From positions 1 through 64,000 of the forward strand of contig NZ_BSTQ01000007.1 in NCBI RefSeq assembly GCF_030269605.1: a stretch of DNA of 64,000 nt, written 5' to 3'. The DNA comes from Lentzea sp. NBRC 105346 (GTDB lineage: Bacteria > Actinomycetota > Actinomycetes > Mycobacteriales > Pseudonocardiaceae). The notes under the pieces were generated by a model. It was not told the DNA's origin, did no database searches, and worked only from the letters and a program-made list of their open reading frames with translations. Positions 1 through 11,151 of the stretch are shown here, in pieces; within the stretch, counting starts at the first letter, position 1; each line of letters opens with the position of its first letter. The translations under genes and the position numbers were made by a program.

Positions 1-18
1 CATCGCAGGCGAAGCCCT

Positions 19-79
19 GCCGCATCCGAGACCCCAGGTCAAGCACGCTTTTCGCTTGACCTGGGGTCTCGGATGCGGC
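19..79. terminator. Long perfect hairpin, probable terminator
   Basis: Arms 19-44 and 54-79 are 26-base perfect reverse complements around a 9-base loop. A shorter outer pair (CATCGCA at 1-7, TGCGATG at 89-95) extends the symmetry. No gene surrounds it, so it is best read as a terminator, possibly bidirectional, for a gene left of the window. There is no long T-run. Confidence 0.65.
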
Positions 80-204
80 TGCCTCAGGTGCGATGCGACG
101 GGAGGGGCCCACCACCCCAACGCAACCCACTACGAAACCGGACCCCAGGGAGGGCCCCTCTTTGAGCTGAGCCGGGGTCCGGGGCGGAGCCCCGAGCAGT
201 AAAA

Positions 205-264
205 GGCGACCACGCACGAAACCGGCAGCCAAGGCGCAACCACGCACCCAACCGGCAGCCAAGG
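205..264. repeat. 30-bp tandem repeat, two copies
   Basis: Units 205-234 and 235-264 share CCACGCAC at their start and AACCGGCAGCCAAGG at their end, with about five differences between them. The array lies in non-coding DNA. Confidence 0.7.
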
Positions 265-481
265 AAGTCAGCGCGTCACACGACGCAACCCACCACACAA
301 GCCGCCGCGTCAACACAAACGCAAGCCGACCGACAGCGCCACGGCCCCAACAATCCCGGCCCCCGCTCGGCGCCCCGCCTCCCGCTCCACGCGAGTCCTC
401 AGCTCAGCCCCGGCGAGTCCGCACCTCAGCCCCGCGCGAGCCCACCCAGCCCCGCGAGCCGTACCTTCCCGCCCCCGAGCC
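265..481. other. Non-coding stretch, no supported gene
   Basis: With the hairpin and tandem repeat before it, this completes about 480 bases left of the first gene. Open frames here have alanine/arginine-rich composition without domain character. The repeated CCCCG/CCGCG texture looks like unconstrained high-GC intergenic DNA. Confidence 0.5.
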
Positions 482-1681
482 TCAAGCCACGGCGGCAAGC
501 TCAGCCGCCAGGTCCCCCCGCCCATTCACCACAACCCCGGACAACTCCAACCAAGAGGCCATGAGCCGCAACTCCTCCCCCAACTCCACCGCAACCCGAG
601 CCCGATCAACCCCGTCCTCCGCGAACGCCCCCTGAACCCGCAGCACCCCAGCCGCCCGATCAGCCTTCAAATCCACCCGAGCAACCAGGTGACCGTCCAA
701 CAGGAACGGAAACACGTAGTACCCGTGAACCCGCCGAGCCTCAGGCACATAAATCTCGATGCGGTACCGGAACCCGAAGATCCGCTCAGTACGAGCCCGC
801 TCCCAGATCAACGGATCAAAGGGACACAACAGAGCCCGCCCACGAACCTGCCGAGGCGTCCGCGCAGAAACGTGCCGATAGGCGGGAGCCTTCCAGCCAT
901 CAACAGAAACGGGCTCCAACACCCCATCCGCCACCAACGAAGCCACCGCCGCCTGACTACGGCGTGGATCAAGCCGGTAGTAGTCCCGCAGATCAGGCTC
1001 AGTAGCCACCCCAAGCGCCACAGCAGCGCGGGTCACCAACGCCTGGGCACCCTCCTCAGCAGACACCTCACGGGACAAGACCGAGGGCGGCAGCACACGT
1101 TCGGACAGGTCGTAGAGGCGCTCGAACCCCTTACGAGTACCGGTGGTCAGAACGCCCAGCCCGAAGAAGTACTCGCAGAGCCGCTTAACCTCCGAACGAT
1201 CCCACCAAGGACCACGGGACCGCTGCGACTCCTGCAACAGAGCCCGCTCCAGCGGCCCAGCGCCGATCGGGCCGAGCTCCTTAACGGCGGCCAGCAGCTC
1301 GTCACCCAGCCCCGGTTCGTCCTCCAAAAGGTGGGCGTAATGCCGCCACCACCCAGGTTTCTTGGCGCCGGAACGCAACAGCGGCCAGTCCTCCACCGGA
1401 ATCAGGCTCGCCTCGTGCGCCCAAGACTCCACCAGCATGCGCGGTTTGCGGGCGGTGTGAGACCAGGCCGCGTCGTCGAGCAGCGACGGCGAGTAGGCGC
1501 CGAGCCTGCTGAACAACGGCATGTAGTGCGCGCGCACGGCGACGTTCACCGAGTCGAGCTGGATCAGCTGGACTCGGGACATGACTCGCTGCAGGTGACG
1601 CCGGCCCGGCGCCGAGACAGGTCGGGGGTCGGCGAAGCCCTGCGCCGCCAACGCGGTTCGGCGGGCAACATCCGCGCTCAT
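482..1681 (-). CDS. YcaQ/AlkX-like winged-helix DNA glycosylase (HTH_42)
   Basis: A 399-residue protein of the HTH_42/YcaQ family, whose studied members (E. coli YcaQ, Streptomyces AlkZ) excise bulky alkyl lesions and unhook interstrand crosslinks. The family's catalytic segment is visible as Q41-L42-D43 followed by SVNVAVRAHY. The Q-x-D form is that of YcaQ (AlkX) rather than the Q-x-Q of AlkZ. An N-terminal helical region is followed by winged-helix repeats and a C-terminal beta domain (FDPLIWERARTERIFGF). ATG at 1681 is preferred because it starts right before the conserved region; TTG at 1720 or GTG at 1690 are alternatives. It lies 41 bases after the Uma2-like gene on the same strand. 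Substrate is inferred from the family. Confidence 0.85.
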   Translation of the reverse strand: MSADVARRTALAAQGFADPRPVSAPGRRHLQRVMSRVQLIQLDSVNVAVRAHYMPLFSRLGAYSPSLLDDAAWSHTARKPRMLVESWAHEASLIPVEDWPLLRSGAKKPGWWRHYAHLLEDEPGLGDELLAAVKELGPIGAGPLERALLQESQRSRGPWWDRSEVKRLCEYFFGLGVLTTGTRKGFERLYDLSERVLPPSVLSREVSAEEGAQALVTRAAVALGVATEPDLRDYYRLDPRRSQAAVASLVADGVLEPVSVDGWKAPAYRHVSARTPRQVRGRALLCPFDPLIWERARTERIFGFRYRIEIYVPEARRVHGYYVFPFLLDGHLVARVDLKADRAAGVLRVQGAFAEDGVDRARVAVELGEELRLMASWLELSGVVVNGRGDLAAELAAVA

Positions 1682-1722
1682 CGTCTGCACGGGACGGATG
1701 TTGCCACGACTGTCCGACAATT

Positions 1723-2190
1723 TCAGGAAAAGCGCACGTCAGACAGGGCGCAGACGCCCGTCGGCACGTAGCGGCCGGTGTCCAGGACGTGGGTTTGCAC
1801 CGAGTTCTCCTCCACGCGCCAGTAGTGCGGGATGCGGGCGCGCGCGTAGGCGTTGGTGATCGACGGGTTGGTGCCGACGATCTCGACCACCAGGAGGACC
1901 GAGGCGCCTGACACGAACCGCTCCGTCAGCGGGACGTCCGCGCCGAAGACCACCAGGTCCGGGCACAGGTAGTCGAGCGGGTTGTCGGCCAGCAACAACG
2001 GGACACGCGTTTCCAGTTGCCACGCGTCGGGCAGTTGGGTCTCCAGTGCGGACGCCAGGCGACGGATGATCCTTTGGTGGACCGGCAACGGGTTCGCGCG
2101 CACCAGTGGAGCGCCGTCTAGCACCTCCACCGCACAGTCCTCGGGCAACGCCGAGAGGTCCGCGAGCGTCCATGCTGTCTGTTTGGACAT
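1723..2190 (-). CDS. Uma2/DUF820-family protein, probably catalytically altered
   Basis: A 155-residue member of the Uma2 family, which has a PD-(D/E)xK nuclease fold and is abundant in actinomycetes and cyanobacteria with unknown function. Visible elements are the CPDLVVF strand (the PD motif), the VVEIVG strand (the E of ExK) and the terminal IPHYWRVE. The usual segment between these, normally with a basic residue before ALYA, is shortened to SITNAYARARIP, and no lysine is present. Nuclease activity is therefore doubtful. ATG at 2190 is chosen; a TTG lies two codons upstream. It is divergent from the GNAT gene across 141 bases. Confidence 0.75.
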   Translation of the reverse strand: MSKQTAWTLADLSALPEDCAVEVLDGAPLVRANPLPVHQRIIRRLASALETQLPDAWQLETRVPLLLADNPLDYLCPDLVVFGADVPLTERFVSGASVLLVVEIVGTNPSITNAYARARIPHYWRVEENSVQTHVLDTGRYVPTGVCALSDVRFS

Positions 2191-2331
2191 GAACAAAAAC
2201 CCTAACCGACGAAGGTCGGCATGCGGAGATCACGATCGGGGGGTGTTGCGGATCGGTTGCGGCAAAAGGACTTCCCGGTATGAACGGGATCACTGCGACA
2301 AGCCCGCAGTGCCATCCACTAGGTTTCCGGC

Positions 2332-2871
2332 ATGGCCGACGCCGGCGTCCACGCCGCCACTCCCGACGACGTTCCCGAGATCACCCGCATCCACCGGGAC
2401 ACGTGGCGCGCGGTGTACGCGGATCTCCTTCCGGCCGAGGTCCTGGAGGGTCTCGACGCCGGACCGGCGTGGCAGGAGGCCGTGGACCACGGCGGGGTCT
2501 TCGTCGCGACCGAAGGCGAGTGGACCGTCGGCTTCATCGTCGCCGGGGCCGCTCCGGAGGAAGAAGTGGCGAAGGCGGACGGATCGCTGCCCGAGGACGC
2601 CGCCACCACCGCCCTCGTCAGCGTGCTCGTCGAACCACGGTGGAGCCGGCGCGGCCACGGCGCCCGCCTCGTCGCCACCGCGGCCGAAGCGCTCAAGAAA
2701 GAAGGGGCCACCCGCGGCATCGCGTGGATTCCGGAGGCGGACCGCGCGGCCAAGGCGTTCTATGAACGACTGGGCTGGATGCCGGACGGCACGGTACGCA
2801 CTTTGGACGCGGGCGGGCGACCGTTGCGTGAAGTGAGAGTGACCGGAGAGCTGTCGATAAGACTCGGCTGA
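2332..2871 (+). CDS. GNAT family N-acetyltransferase
   Basis: A 179-residue single-domain acetyl-CoA-dependent N-acetyltransferase. The conserved core is the stretch ALVSVLVEPRWSRRGHGARL, where the motif A loop R-R-G-H-G binds the CoA pyrophosphate. The C-terminal AAKAFYERLGWMPDG is the typical motif B end. The N-terminal DVPEITRIHRDTWRAVY matches the RimI-like subgroup. ATG follows directly after a non-coding spacer, and the gene is read away from the Uma2 gene. The acceptor substrate cannot be told from sequence. Confidence 0.85.
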   Translation: MADAGVHAATPDDVPEITRIHRDTWRAVYADLLPAEVLEGLDAGPAWQEAVDHGGVFVATEGEWTVGFIVAGAAPEEEVAKADGSLPEDAATTALVSVLVEPRWSRRGHGARLVATAAEALKKEGATRGIAWIPEADRAAKAFYERLGWMPDGTVRTLDAGGRPLREVRVTGELSIRLG

Positions 2872-2895
2872 TGTGAGGTTGGTAGCCTCGGCCGG

Positions 2896-3390
2896 GTGAT
2901 TGCCTGGGTGGCACTGACCTTCGGCATCGCCTTGGGCTCAGCGATCATTCCGCTCATCAGCATCGAGCTGTTCGTGCTGGGCCTGGCGACGCAACAGACG
3001 GGAATGACCTGCTGGCTCGTCGGCGCTGCCGTCGCGGCCGGGCAGGTCATCGGCAAGCTGCTCTACTTTTACGCCGCCCGTGGCGATCTGCACCTGCCGA
3101 AGTTCCTGCAGCGCAAGAAGAAGGAACGCGACCCGGACAAGCCGAAGTCACGCTGGCAGCGCTGGATGGAGTGGGTGCGCGACCGCTGCCACCGGCACCC
3201 GCACTGGATGTTCGGCACGCATGCGGTGAGTTCTGTGGTCGGCCTGCCGCCGTTCATGGCGACGAGCGTGCTCGCGGGGTTCTCGGGCATGTCGACCACA
3301 TTGTTCGTGACGACCAGCACGGTCGGCCGCTTCGCCCGGTTCAGCCTGCTGGCCGCCTCACCCGCGATGTTCGCGGGCTGGATCGCCTAA
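2896..3390 (+). CDS. Small VTT/YqaA-like inner-membrane protein
   Basis: A 164-residue integral membrane protein starting at GTG 2896, 24 bases after the GNAT gene. It has hydrophobic segments at about residues 3-32 and 37-60, a strongly basic cytoplasmic loop (KKKERDPDKPKSRWQRW), then two more hydrophobic segments. The GLPPFMATSVLAGFSGM stretch resembles the re-entrant region of VTT (SNARE-associated, DedA-like) proteins. Function is not established; half-size VTT proteins are usually annotated as putative transporters or scramblase relatives. Confidence 0.7.
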   Translation: MIAWVALTFGIALGSAIIPLISIELFVLGLATQQTGMTCWLVGAAVAAGQVIGKLLYFYAARGDLHLPKFLQRKKKERDPDKPKSRWQRWMEWVRDRCHRHPHWMFGTHAVSSVVGLPPFMATSVLAGFSGMSTTLFVTTSTVGRFARFSLLAASPAMFAGWIA

Positions 3391-3464
3391 CCGAGTACGA
3401 GCGACGCGGTCACGGCGGCGACGATGACGAGGCAGGCGACGGTGAGTTTGGCATTGTCCGGCAC
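3387..3464 (-). CDS. Possible very small single-span membrane protein
   Basis: A GTG at 3464 opens a 25-codon frame, PDNAKLTVACLVIVAAVTASLVLG after the start, which is almost entirely one transmembrane helix. AAGGG lies just upstream at short spacing. It converges on the VTT-like gene with a 4-base overlap. The frame remains open upstream to a distant ATG, but that part is basic and unconvincing. The hydrophobic composition is the only evidence, so this is a weak call. Confidence 0.3.
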   Translation of the reverse strand: MPDNAKLTVACLVIVAAVTASLVLG

Positions 3465-3558
3465 GACCCTTAACGTATCGAGCGCGCGCCGGACAATCCA
3501 AAGCGCAAACGGGTGAAAGCCGAATGATCTAGCTCTCACGGTTACGAAATACCCGCGA

Positions 3559-4410
3559 TTATTCAACACCCAGCGGAACTGTCACGAACAGCGACCGCCA
3601 GTCGGCGTACTCCAGGAACCGCCGCAGCTCGGCGAACCCGGCCAGCCATCCCAGCCACGACCCGAAGTGCGCCGGCCCGAACCCGTTCTGCACGAACGTC
3701 ACCCGCGTCCCGCCGCCGGAACCCGCGAGCTCCCACGAGGCCACCATGCCGCCCTCGTCCCACGAGGCGACCAGCGAGCGCCCCGGTGCGAACGAGACGA
3801 TCTTCGCCGGCGACGGGTCGTTCTCCAGGCCACCCATGGCGAACCGGCCGCCGACGAACGGCTCGATGCCGATCTCGGTACCGAACCACCGGCTGAACTT
3901 CTCCGGATCGGTCAACGCGTCGAAAACGTCCGCCGGCGCGGCACCGATGTCGACGACGGCACGCATCTCGGACGCGGTGAAGTCCGCCCGCGGCGTCAAC
4001 GGCCGGCCCTCGACGTGGTCGACCAGGTTCGCCAGCGACAACGCCCAGAACGTGTGCAGCACGCCGCGGATCGTGGTGGCGCGAGCGGCCTCGTGCCAGC
4101 CGGGAAAACCCGTCTGCGACAACGAAATGATCGTCTCGCCGTCCAACGAAGCCAACGAGAACTCGAGCACGGTCTCCACACCGTCGAGCAGCCACGCGAC
4201 CCGCACGGTGTGGTCGTCGACGTGTAACGGCCGCTGATGCGGCGCATCCCCCTCGGGTGTGTAGCGACCCCAGAACCCATACGTGCCAGGCAGTTCGACG
4301 GCAGCGTGCTCAGCGAGCCACGCGCGCAGTTCCCCCGCGTCGGTCAGCGCCCGGTGCACCCGCTCGAGCGGGGCCTGGGCGCGCGCCTTCAGCGTCAACG
4401 TCTCGCTCAT
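3559..4410 (-). CDS. Tandem SRPBCC (AHSA1-like) domain protein
   Basis: A 283-residue protein made of two START/SRPBCC domains of the AHSA1 type. The first covers about residues 1-140 (LKARAQAPLERVHRALTDA, FSLASLDGETIISLSQTGFP). The second covers about 150-283 (DIGAAPADVFDALTDPEKFS, FGTEIGIEPFVGGRFAMGG, VTFVQNGF). Such domains form a hydrophobic cavity for a lipid or aromatic ligand; the ligand here is unknown. Its ATG lies inside the 3' part of the upstream membrane-protein frame. It is part of the same minus-strand unit, near the TetR gene. Confidence 0.8.
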   Translation of the reverse strand: MSETLTLKARAQAPLERVHRALTDAGELRAWLAEHAAVELPGTYGFWGRYTPEGDAPHQRPLHVDDHTVRVAWLLDGVETVLEFSLASLDGETIISLSQTGFPGWHEAARATTIRGVLHTFWALSLANLVDHVEGRPLTPRADFTASEMRAVVDIGAAPADVFDALTDPEKFSRWFGTEIGIEPFVGGRFAMGGLENDPSPAKIVSFAPGRSLVASWDEGGMVASWELAGSGGGTRVTFVQNGFGPAHFGSWLGWLAGFAELRRFLEYADWRSLFVTVPLGVE

Positions 4411-5011
4411 GCGACGAGGTTCTCGAAGGTCGGTCGGAGATCGATCCGGAACCGCTCGACCGAAAAGCGAGCACCAGCAGCCAGACGCTCCACGCGAGGT
4501 AGCCGGCGAAGTTGACCAGCCCCAACGCCGGAACCACGCCGCTCGCGATCATCACCGCGGACACCACGCCCAGCCACTTGAGAAAACCCTTCAACCGCCA
4601 GGCGATCGCGGCCGTCCATGCCGCGGTGAACAGGTACCCGAGCGTCTCTCCCACGATCACGCCCAGCACGAGGTTGAGCGTGTGGAACGTCGACACGTCG
4701 GTCAGGTGCGGCACGACGAGCGGCCACCGGAGCAGCCCGACGACCTGCACCGCAGCGGCAAGAATGCCGAGCCAGGCGGTGCGCCGGTCCACCAGCCACG
4801 CGATCGGCGCCAGCAACGCAGCGCCCAACGCCAGCAGGGCGAACTCGGCCCCGATCACCCCGGCGTCGGCCTGGAACCGAGCCATTGCGTCTGGATACCG
4901 CAGCACGGCCGGATAGTCGAAAGAGGCGCCGAGCAGGACGAACGCCACGTTCGCCGCGACCACGGCCGCGACCATCAACCCACGAGCAGATCTCTGTACG
5001 GTGTACAACAT
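4310..5011 (-). CDS. DUF4386-like membrane protein, probably frameshifted near its 3' end
   Basis: A multi-span membrane protein with about six hydrophobic helices, for example MVAAVVAANVAFVLLGASF and LALGAALLAPIAWLVD, and a DUF4386-like layout. The intact frame runs 101 bases into the SRPBCC gene, where it turns into Ser/Arg/Gly-rich sequence (RSSGSGSISDRPSRTSSHER). A one-base shift near 4460 would instead give a tail ending VERFRIDLRPTFENLVA with its stop overlapping the SRPBCC ATG as ATGA. Starts at 5011 or 4975 are both possible; the second clears the dyad operator. The divergent TetR gene probably controls it. Confidence 0.6.
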   Translation of the reverse strand: MLYTVQRSARGLMVAAVVAANVAFVLLGASFDYPAVLRYPDAMARFQADAGVIGAEFALLALGAALLAPIAWLVDRRTAWLGILAAAVQVVGLLRWPLVVPHLTDVSTFHTLNLVLGVIVGETLGYLFTAAWTAAIAWRLKGFLKWLGVVSAVMIASGVVPALGLVNFAGYLAWSVWLLVLAFRSSGSGSISDRPSRTSSHERDVDAEGARPGPARAGAPGADRRGGTARVAR

Positions 5012-5040
5012 TCTTCGAGTCTGTACGCTGTACAGAGATC
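4989..5040. promoter_or_regulatory. Large dyad operator for the divergent TetR regulator
   Basis: GATCTCTGTAC (4989-4999) and GTACAGAGATC (5030-5040) are perfect inverted repeats. Within them are two TGTAC-3-TGTACA half-palindromes, TGTACGGTGTACA (4995-5007) and TGTACGCTGTACA (5022-5034). The block sits between the divergent membrane-protein gene and the TetR gene, 19 bases from the TetR GTG. TetR dimers commonly bind such GTAC-centred sites, so autoregulation plus control of the neighbour is inferred. Confidence 0.75.
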
Positions 5041-5058
5041 GAGTCAAGAGGGAGTGCC

Positions 5059-5708
5059 GTGAAACCTGGCCCGAAGCGCTCGCTGTCCGGCGACGTGATC
5101 GTCACCGCCGCGCTGAAGTTGCTCGACGAACGCGGTGGCGACGCCGTGTCGGTGCGCAGCATCGCGAGTGAGGTCGGCGTGGCGCCGAACGCGATCTACA
5201 CGTACTTCCCGGACAAGGTGGCCGTGCTGCGGGCCGTGGTCGACCGCCTGATCGGCGAGCAGAGCCTCGACGTGCTCGCGGATACCGGAATCCCTTGGCG
5301 GCAACGGATTCACGAGGTCGGGCTCGGGTTGCGCAAACGGCTGCTCGACCACCCCGGTGCCACCAAGCTGCTGCTGGGCGCACCCATGGACGGACCGAGG
5401 GCGCTGGAGTTCGGCGAACGGCTGCTCGATCTGCTGGCCGAGGTCGGACTGTCCCAAGAGGACGCGGCGCGCGCGTCCTACCTGTTGATCGTCTACATGC
5501 TGGGGTCGATCGCGTTGGAGGCCGCGGAACTCGACCCGAAGATGCCCGCGCCACCCGAGAAAGAGCGGATCAACACCCGCAGAAAAGCCTTCGAAGCCGT
5601 TCCACCGCAAGTGTTTCCGCGCACTGCGGCCAGCACGGAGGTGATGGCCGCCTACATCTCGACCGAGCAGTACGTCTGGGGCCTCGACCGAGTGCTCGAC
5701 GGCCTGAG

Positions 5709-5712
<4 letters not shown>
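5059..5712 (+). CDS. TetR family transcriptional regulator
   Basis: A 217-residue regulator. The N-terminal helix-turn-helix is clear (DVIVTAALKLLDERGGDAVS then VRSIASEVGVAPNAIYTYFP). The C-terminal ligand-binding domain is all-helical and resembles the TetR_C type used by drug-efflux regulators (DHPGATKLLLGAPM, ASYLLIVYMLGSIALEAAE). GTG at 5059 is preferred because an AAGAGGGAG ribosome-binding site ends five bases before it. It reads away from the DUF4386-like gene across the dyad at 4989-5040, the usual repressor/target arrangement. The ligand is unknown. Confidence 0.9.
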
Positions 5713-8282
<2,570 letters not shown>

Positions 8283-8286
<4 letters not shown>

Positions 8287-10523
8287 TGCGCGGGGGTCGC
8301 CTCGGGAGCCTCGGCAGCCTCAGCGGCAGGCGCCTCGGTCTTCTTCTCGGCGTCCTCTTCGTTGACCACGATGAGGCTGATCTTGCCGCGCTGGTCGATG
8401 TCGGCGATCTCGACGCGGAGCTTGTCGCCGACCTTGACGACGTCCTCCACCTTCGCGATGCGCTTGCCGTTCCCCAGCTTGGAGATGTGGACGAGACCGT
8501 CCTTGCCGGGCAGCAGCGAGACGAACGCGCCGAACGCCGCGGTCTTCACCACGGTGCCCAGGAAGCGCTCGCCGACCTTCGGCAGCTGCGGGTTCGCGAT
8601 CGCGTTGATCATGCCGATCGCGGCCTCGGCCGACGGGCCGTCCGCCGCGCCGACGTAGATCGTGCCGTCGTCCTCGATGGAGATGTCGGCACCGGTCTGC
8701 TCGGTGATCGAGTTGATCATCTTGCCCTTCGGGCCGATGACCTCGCCGATCTTGTCGGTCGGGATCTTGACCGACGTGACGCGCGGCGCGAAGGCGCTCA
8801 TCTCGTCCGGGCGGTCGATGGCCTCGGCCATGACCTCCAGGATCGTGTAACGGGCGTCGCGGGCCTGGCCGAGAGCCTGCGCGAGGACCTCGGACGGGAT
8901 GCCGTCGAGCTTCGTGTCGAGCTGCAGCGCGGTCACGAACTCCTTGGTGCCGGCGACCTTGAAGTCCATGTCGCCGAACGCGTCCTCGGCACCGAGGATG
9001 TCGGTCAGCGCCACGTACTCGGTCTTGCCGTCGACCTCGTCGGAGACGAGCCCCATGGCGATACCGGACACCGGCGCCTTCAGCGGCACACCGGCGTTGA
9101 GCAGCGACATGGTCGACGCGCAGACGGAGCCCATCGACGTCGAGCCGTTGGAGCCCAGCGCCTCGGAGACCTGGCGGATCGCGTACGGGAACTCGTCGCG
9201 CTTCGGCAGGACCGGCATGAGAGCGCGCTCGGCGAGCGCGCCGTGGCCGATCTCGCGGCGCTTCGGCGAACCGACGCGGCCCGTCTCACCGGTGGAGTAG
9301 GGCGGGAAGTTGTAGTGGTGCAGGTACCGCTTGTGCGTCTCCGGGGAGAGCGAGTCGATCTGCTGCTCCATGCGCAGCATGTTCAGCGTGGTGACACCCA
9401 GGATCTGGGTCTCGCCGCGCTCGAACAGCGCCGAGCCGTGCGTCCGCGGGATCACAGCGACCTCGGCGCCGAGGTCACGGATGTCCGTGACGCCACGGCC
9501 GTCGATGCGGACCTTGTCGCGCAGGATGCGCTGGCGGACCAGCTTCTTGGTCAGCGAGCGGAACGCGGCGCCGACCTCCTTCTCGCGACCCTCGAACTGC
9601 TCGGCGAGCTTCTCCAGCGTCGCCGCCTTGATCTCGTCGAGCTTCTCCTCGCGCTCCTGCTTGCCCGCGATGGTCAGCGCCTGAGCGAGCTCGCCGGACG
9701 CGGCCTGCTCGACGGCCTCGAAGGCGTCGGCCTGGTAGGCCGGGTACGTCGGGTACTCGCCGGTCTCCTTGGCGGCGACCTGCGCGAGCTGCGCCTGCGC
9801 CTCGCAGAGGACCTTGATGAACGGCTTGGCGGCCTCCAGACCCGAGGCGACGACCTCCTCGGTGGGGGCGGTGGCGCCCTCGCCGATCAGGTCGATCACG
9901 TTCTCGGTGGCCTCGGCCTCGACCATCATGATCGCGACGTCGTCACCGACGATGCGGCCCGCGACGACCATGTCGAACACGGCCTTCTCGAGCTGCTCGT
10001 GGGTCGGGAACGCCACCCACTGGCCCTCGATCAGCGCGACGCGGACGCCGCCGATCGGGCCGGAGAACGGCAGGCCCGCGAGCTGCGTGGACGCGGACGC
10101 GGCGTTGATCGCCACGACGTCGTACAGGTCGGCCGGGTTCAGGCTCATCACCGTGATGACGACCTGGATCTCGTTGCGCAGGCCGTCCACGAAGGACGGA
10201 CGCAGCGGCCGGTCGATCAGGCGGCAGGTGAGGATCGCGTCCGTGGACGGGCGGCCCTCCCGGCGGAAGAACGAGCCGGGGATGCGGCCCGCGGCGTACA
10301 TGCGCTCCTCGACATCAACCGTCAGCGGGAAGAAGTCGAACTGCTCCTTGGGGTGCTTCGACGCCGTCGTGGCGCTCAGGAGCATGGTGTCGTCGTCCAG
10401 GTAGGCGACGACGCTACCGGCGGCCTGCCTGGCCAGCCGGCCGGTCTCGAACCGGATCGTGCGAGAGCCGAACCGGCCGTTGTCGATAACGGCGGTCGCC
10501 TCGTGGACCTCGATGTCCGTCAT
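8283..10523 (-). CDS. pnp: Polyribonucleotide nucleotidyltransferase
   Basis: A 746-residue PNPase (also called guanosine pentaphosphate synthetase I in actinomycetes), a phosphorolytic 3'-5' exoribonuclease of the degradosome. It has two RNase PH domains joined by a helical linker. The first holds [20 protein letters not shown], and the second holds [20 protein letters not shown] and [12 protein letters not shown]. Then come a KH domain ([19 protein letters not shown]) and an S1 domain ([12 protein letters not shown]). A 30-residue Ala/Glu tail is normal for the group. ATG at 10523 lies about 220 bases after rpsO, a conserved arrangement that allows co-transcription. Confidence 0.97.
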
Positions 10524-10703
10524 TTACTTGTGACTCCTCGTCTTTTGGGCACACGCACACGCCTTGACGAGGCCGGTCTTCGATCGAAGTCCCCTGGACT
10601 CCTGCTGCCAGGGGGCCACTACCGAGGACCGGCGAACTGCTCGCGTGAGCGTGTTCCCTGTTTCCTCTTTTCAGCCAGGGCTCTGTATACACCTGGCTGT
10701 AAG

Positions 10704-10740
10704 CCGAGGGGGAGTGACCACTCCGGTCACTCCCCCTCGG
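10704..10740 (-). terminator. rpsO terminator hairpin (rpsO-pnp spacer)
   Basis: CCGAGGGGGAGTGACC (10704-10719) and its perfect reverse complement (10725-10740) flank a 5-base loop, giving a 16-bp stem that begins six bases after the rpsO stop. There is no T-run, so it may act as a partial terminator or an RNase-processing hairpin between rpsO and pnp. A weaker stem, CCCCTGG/CCAGGGG (10591-10614), lies in the same spacer. Confidence 0.8.
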
Positions 10741-10746
10741 CAAGTA

Positions 10747-11016
10747 TCACCTGCGCAGACCGAGGCGCTGGATCAGCGCGCGGTAGCGGTTGATGTCCAC
10801 CTTGGTCAGGTAGTTCAGCAGACGGCGGCGACGGCCGACCATCAGCAGAAGACCACGGCGGGAGTGGTGGTCGTGCTTGTGCTGCTTCAGGTGCTCCGTG
10901 AGGTCAGCGATGCGCTTGCTCAGCAGGGCGACCTGGGCCTCGGTGGAGCCGGTGTCGCTGTCGTGCAGCCCGTACTCGCCGAGAATGGACTTCTTCTGCT
11001 CAGTGGTCAGTGCCAC
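10747..11016 (-). CDS. rpsO: 30S ribosomal protein S15
   Basis: An 89-residue S15, a primary 16S rRNA-binding protein of the platform. The sequence is canonical throughout: [38 protein letters not shown], and [17 protein letters not shown]. The start is GTG with a GGAGAAA ribosome-binding site upstream. It sits between the thpR-like gene and pnp, and is followed closely by a strong hairpin. Length equals the family norm. Confidence 0.98.
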   Translation of the reverse strand: MALTTEQKKSILGEYGLHDSDTGSTEAQVALLSKRIADLTEHLKQHKHDHHSRRGLLLMVGRRRRLLNYLTKVDINRYRALIQRLGLRR

Positions 11017-11151
11017 TTGGTGTTTCTCCTTGTATCGGTTCCGTGCGGCCCCGCGTCAGGTCTTCCGGACCGGGGTAGTCGGTACTGGCCGCCACGGAAC
11101 GCAGCCAGACCCAACTGGAAAGGTTATCAGGCGTCCTCGCGGACGGCCCCC

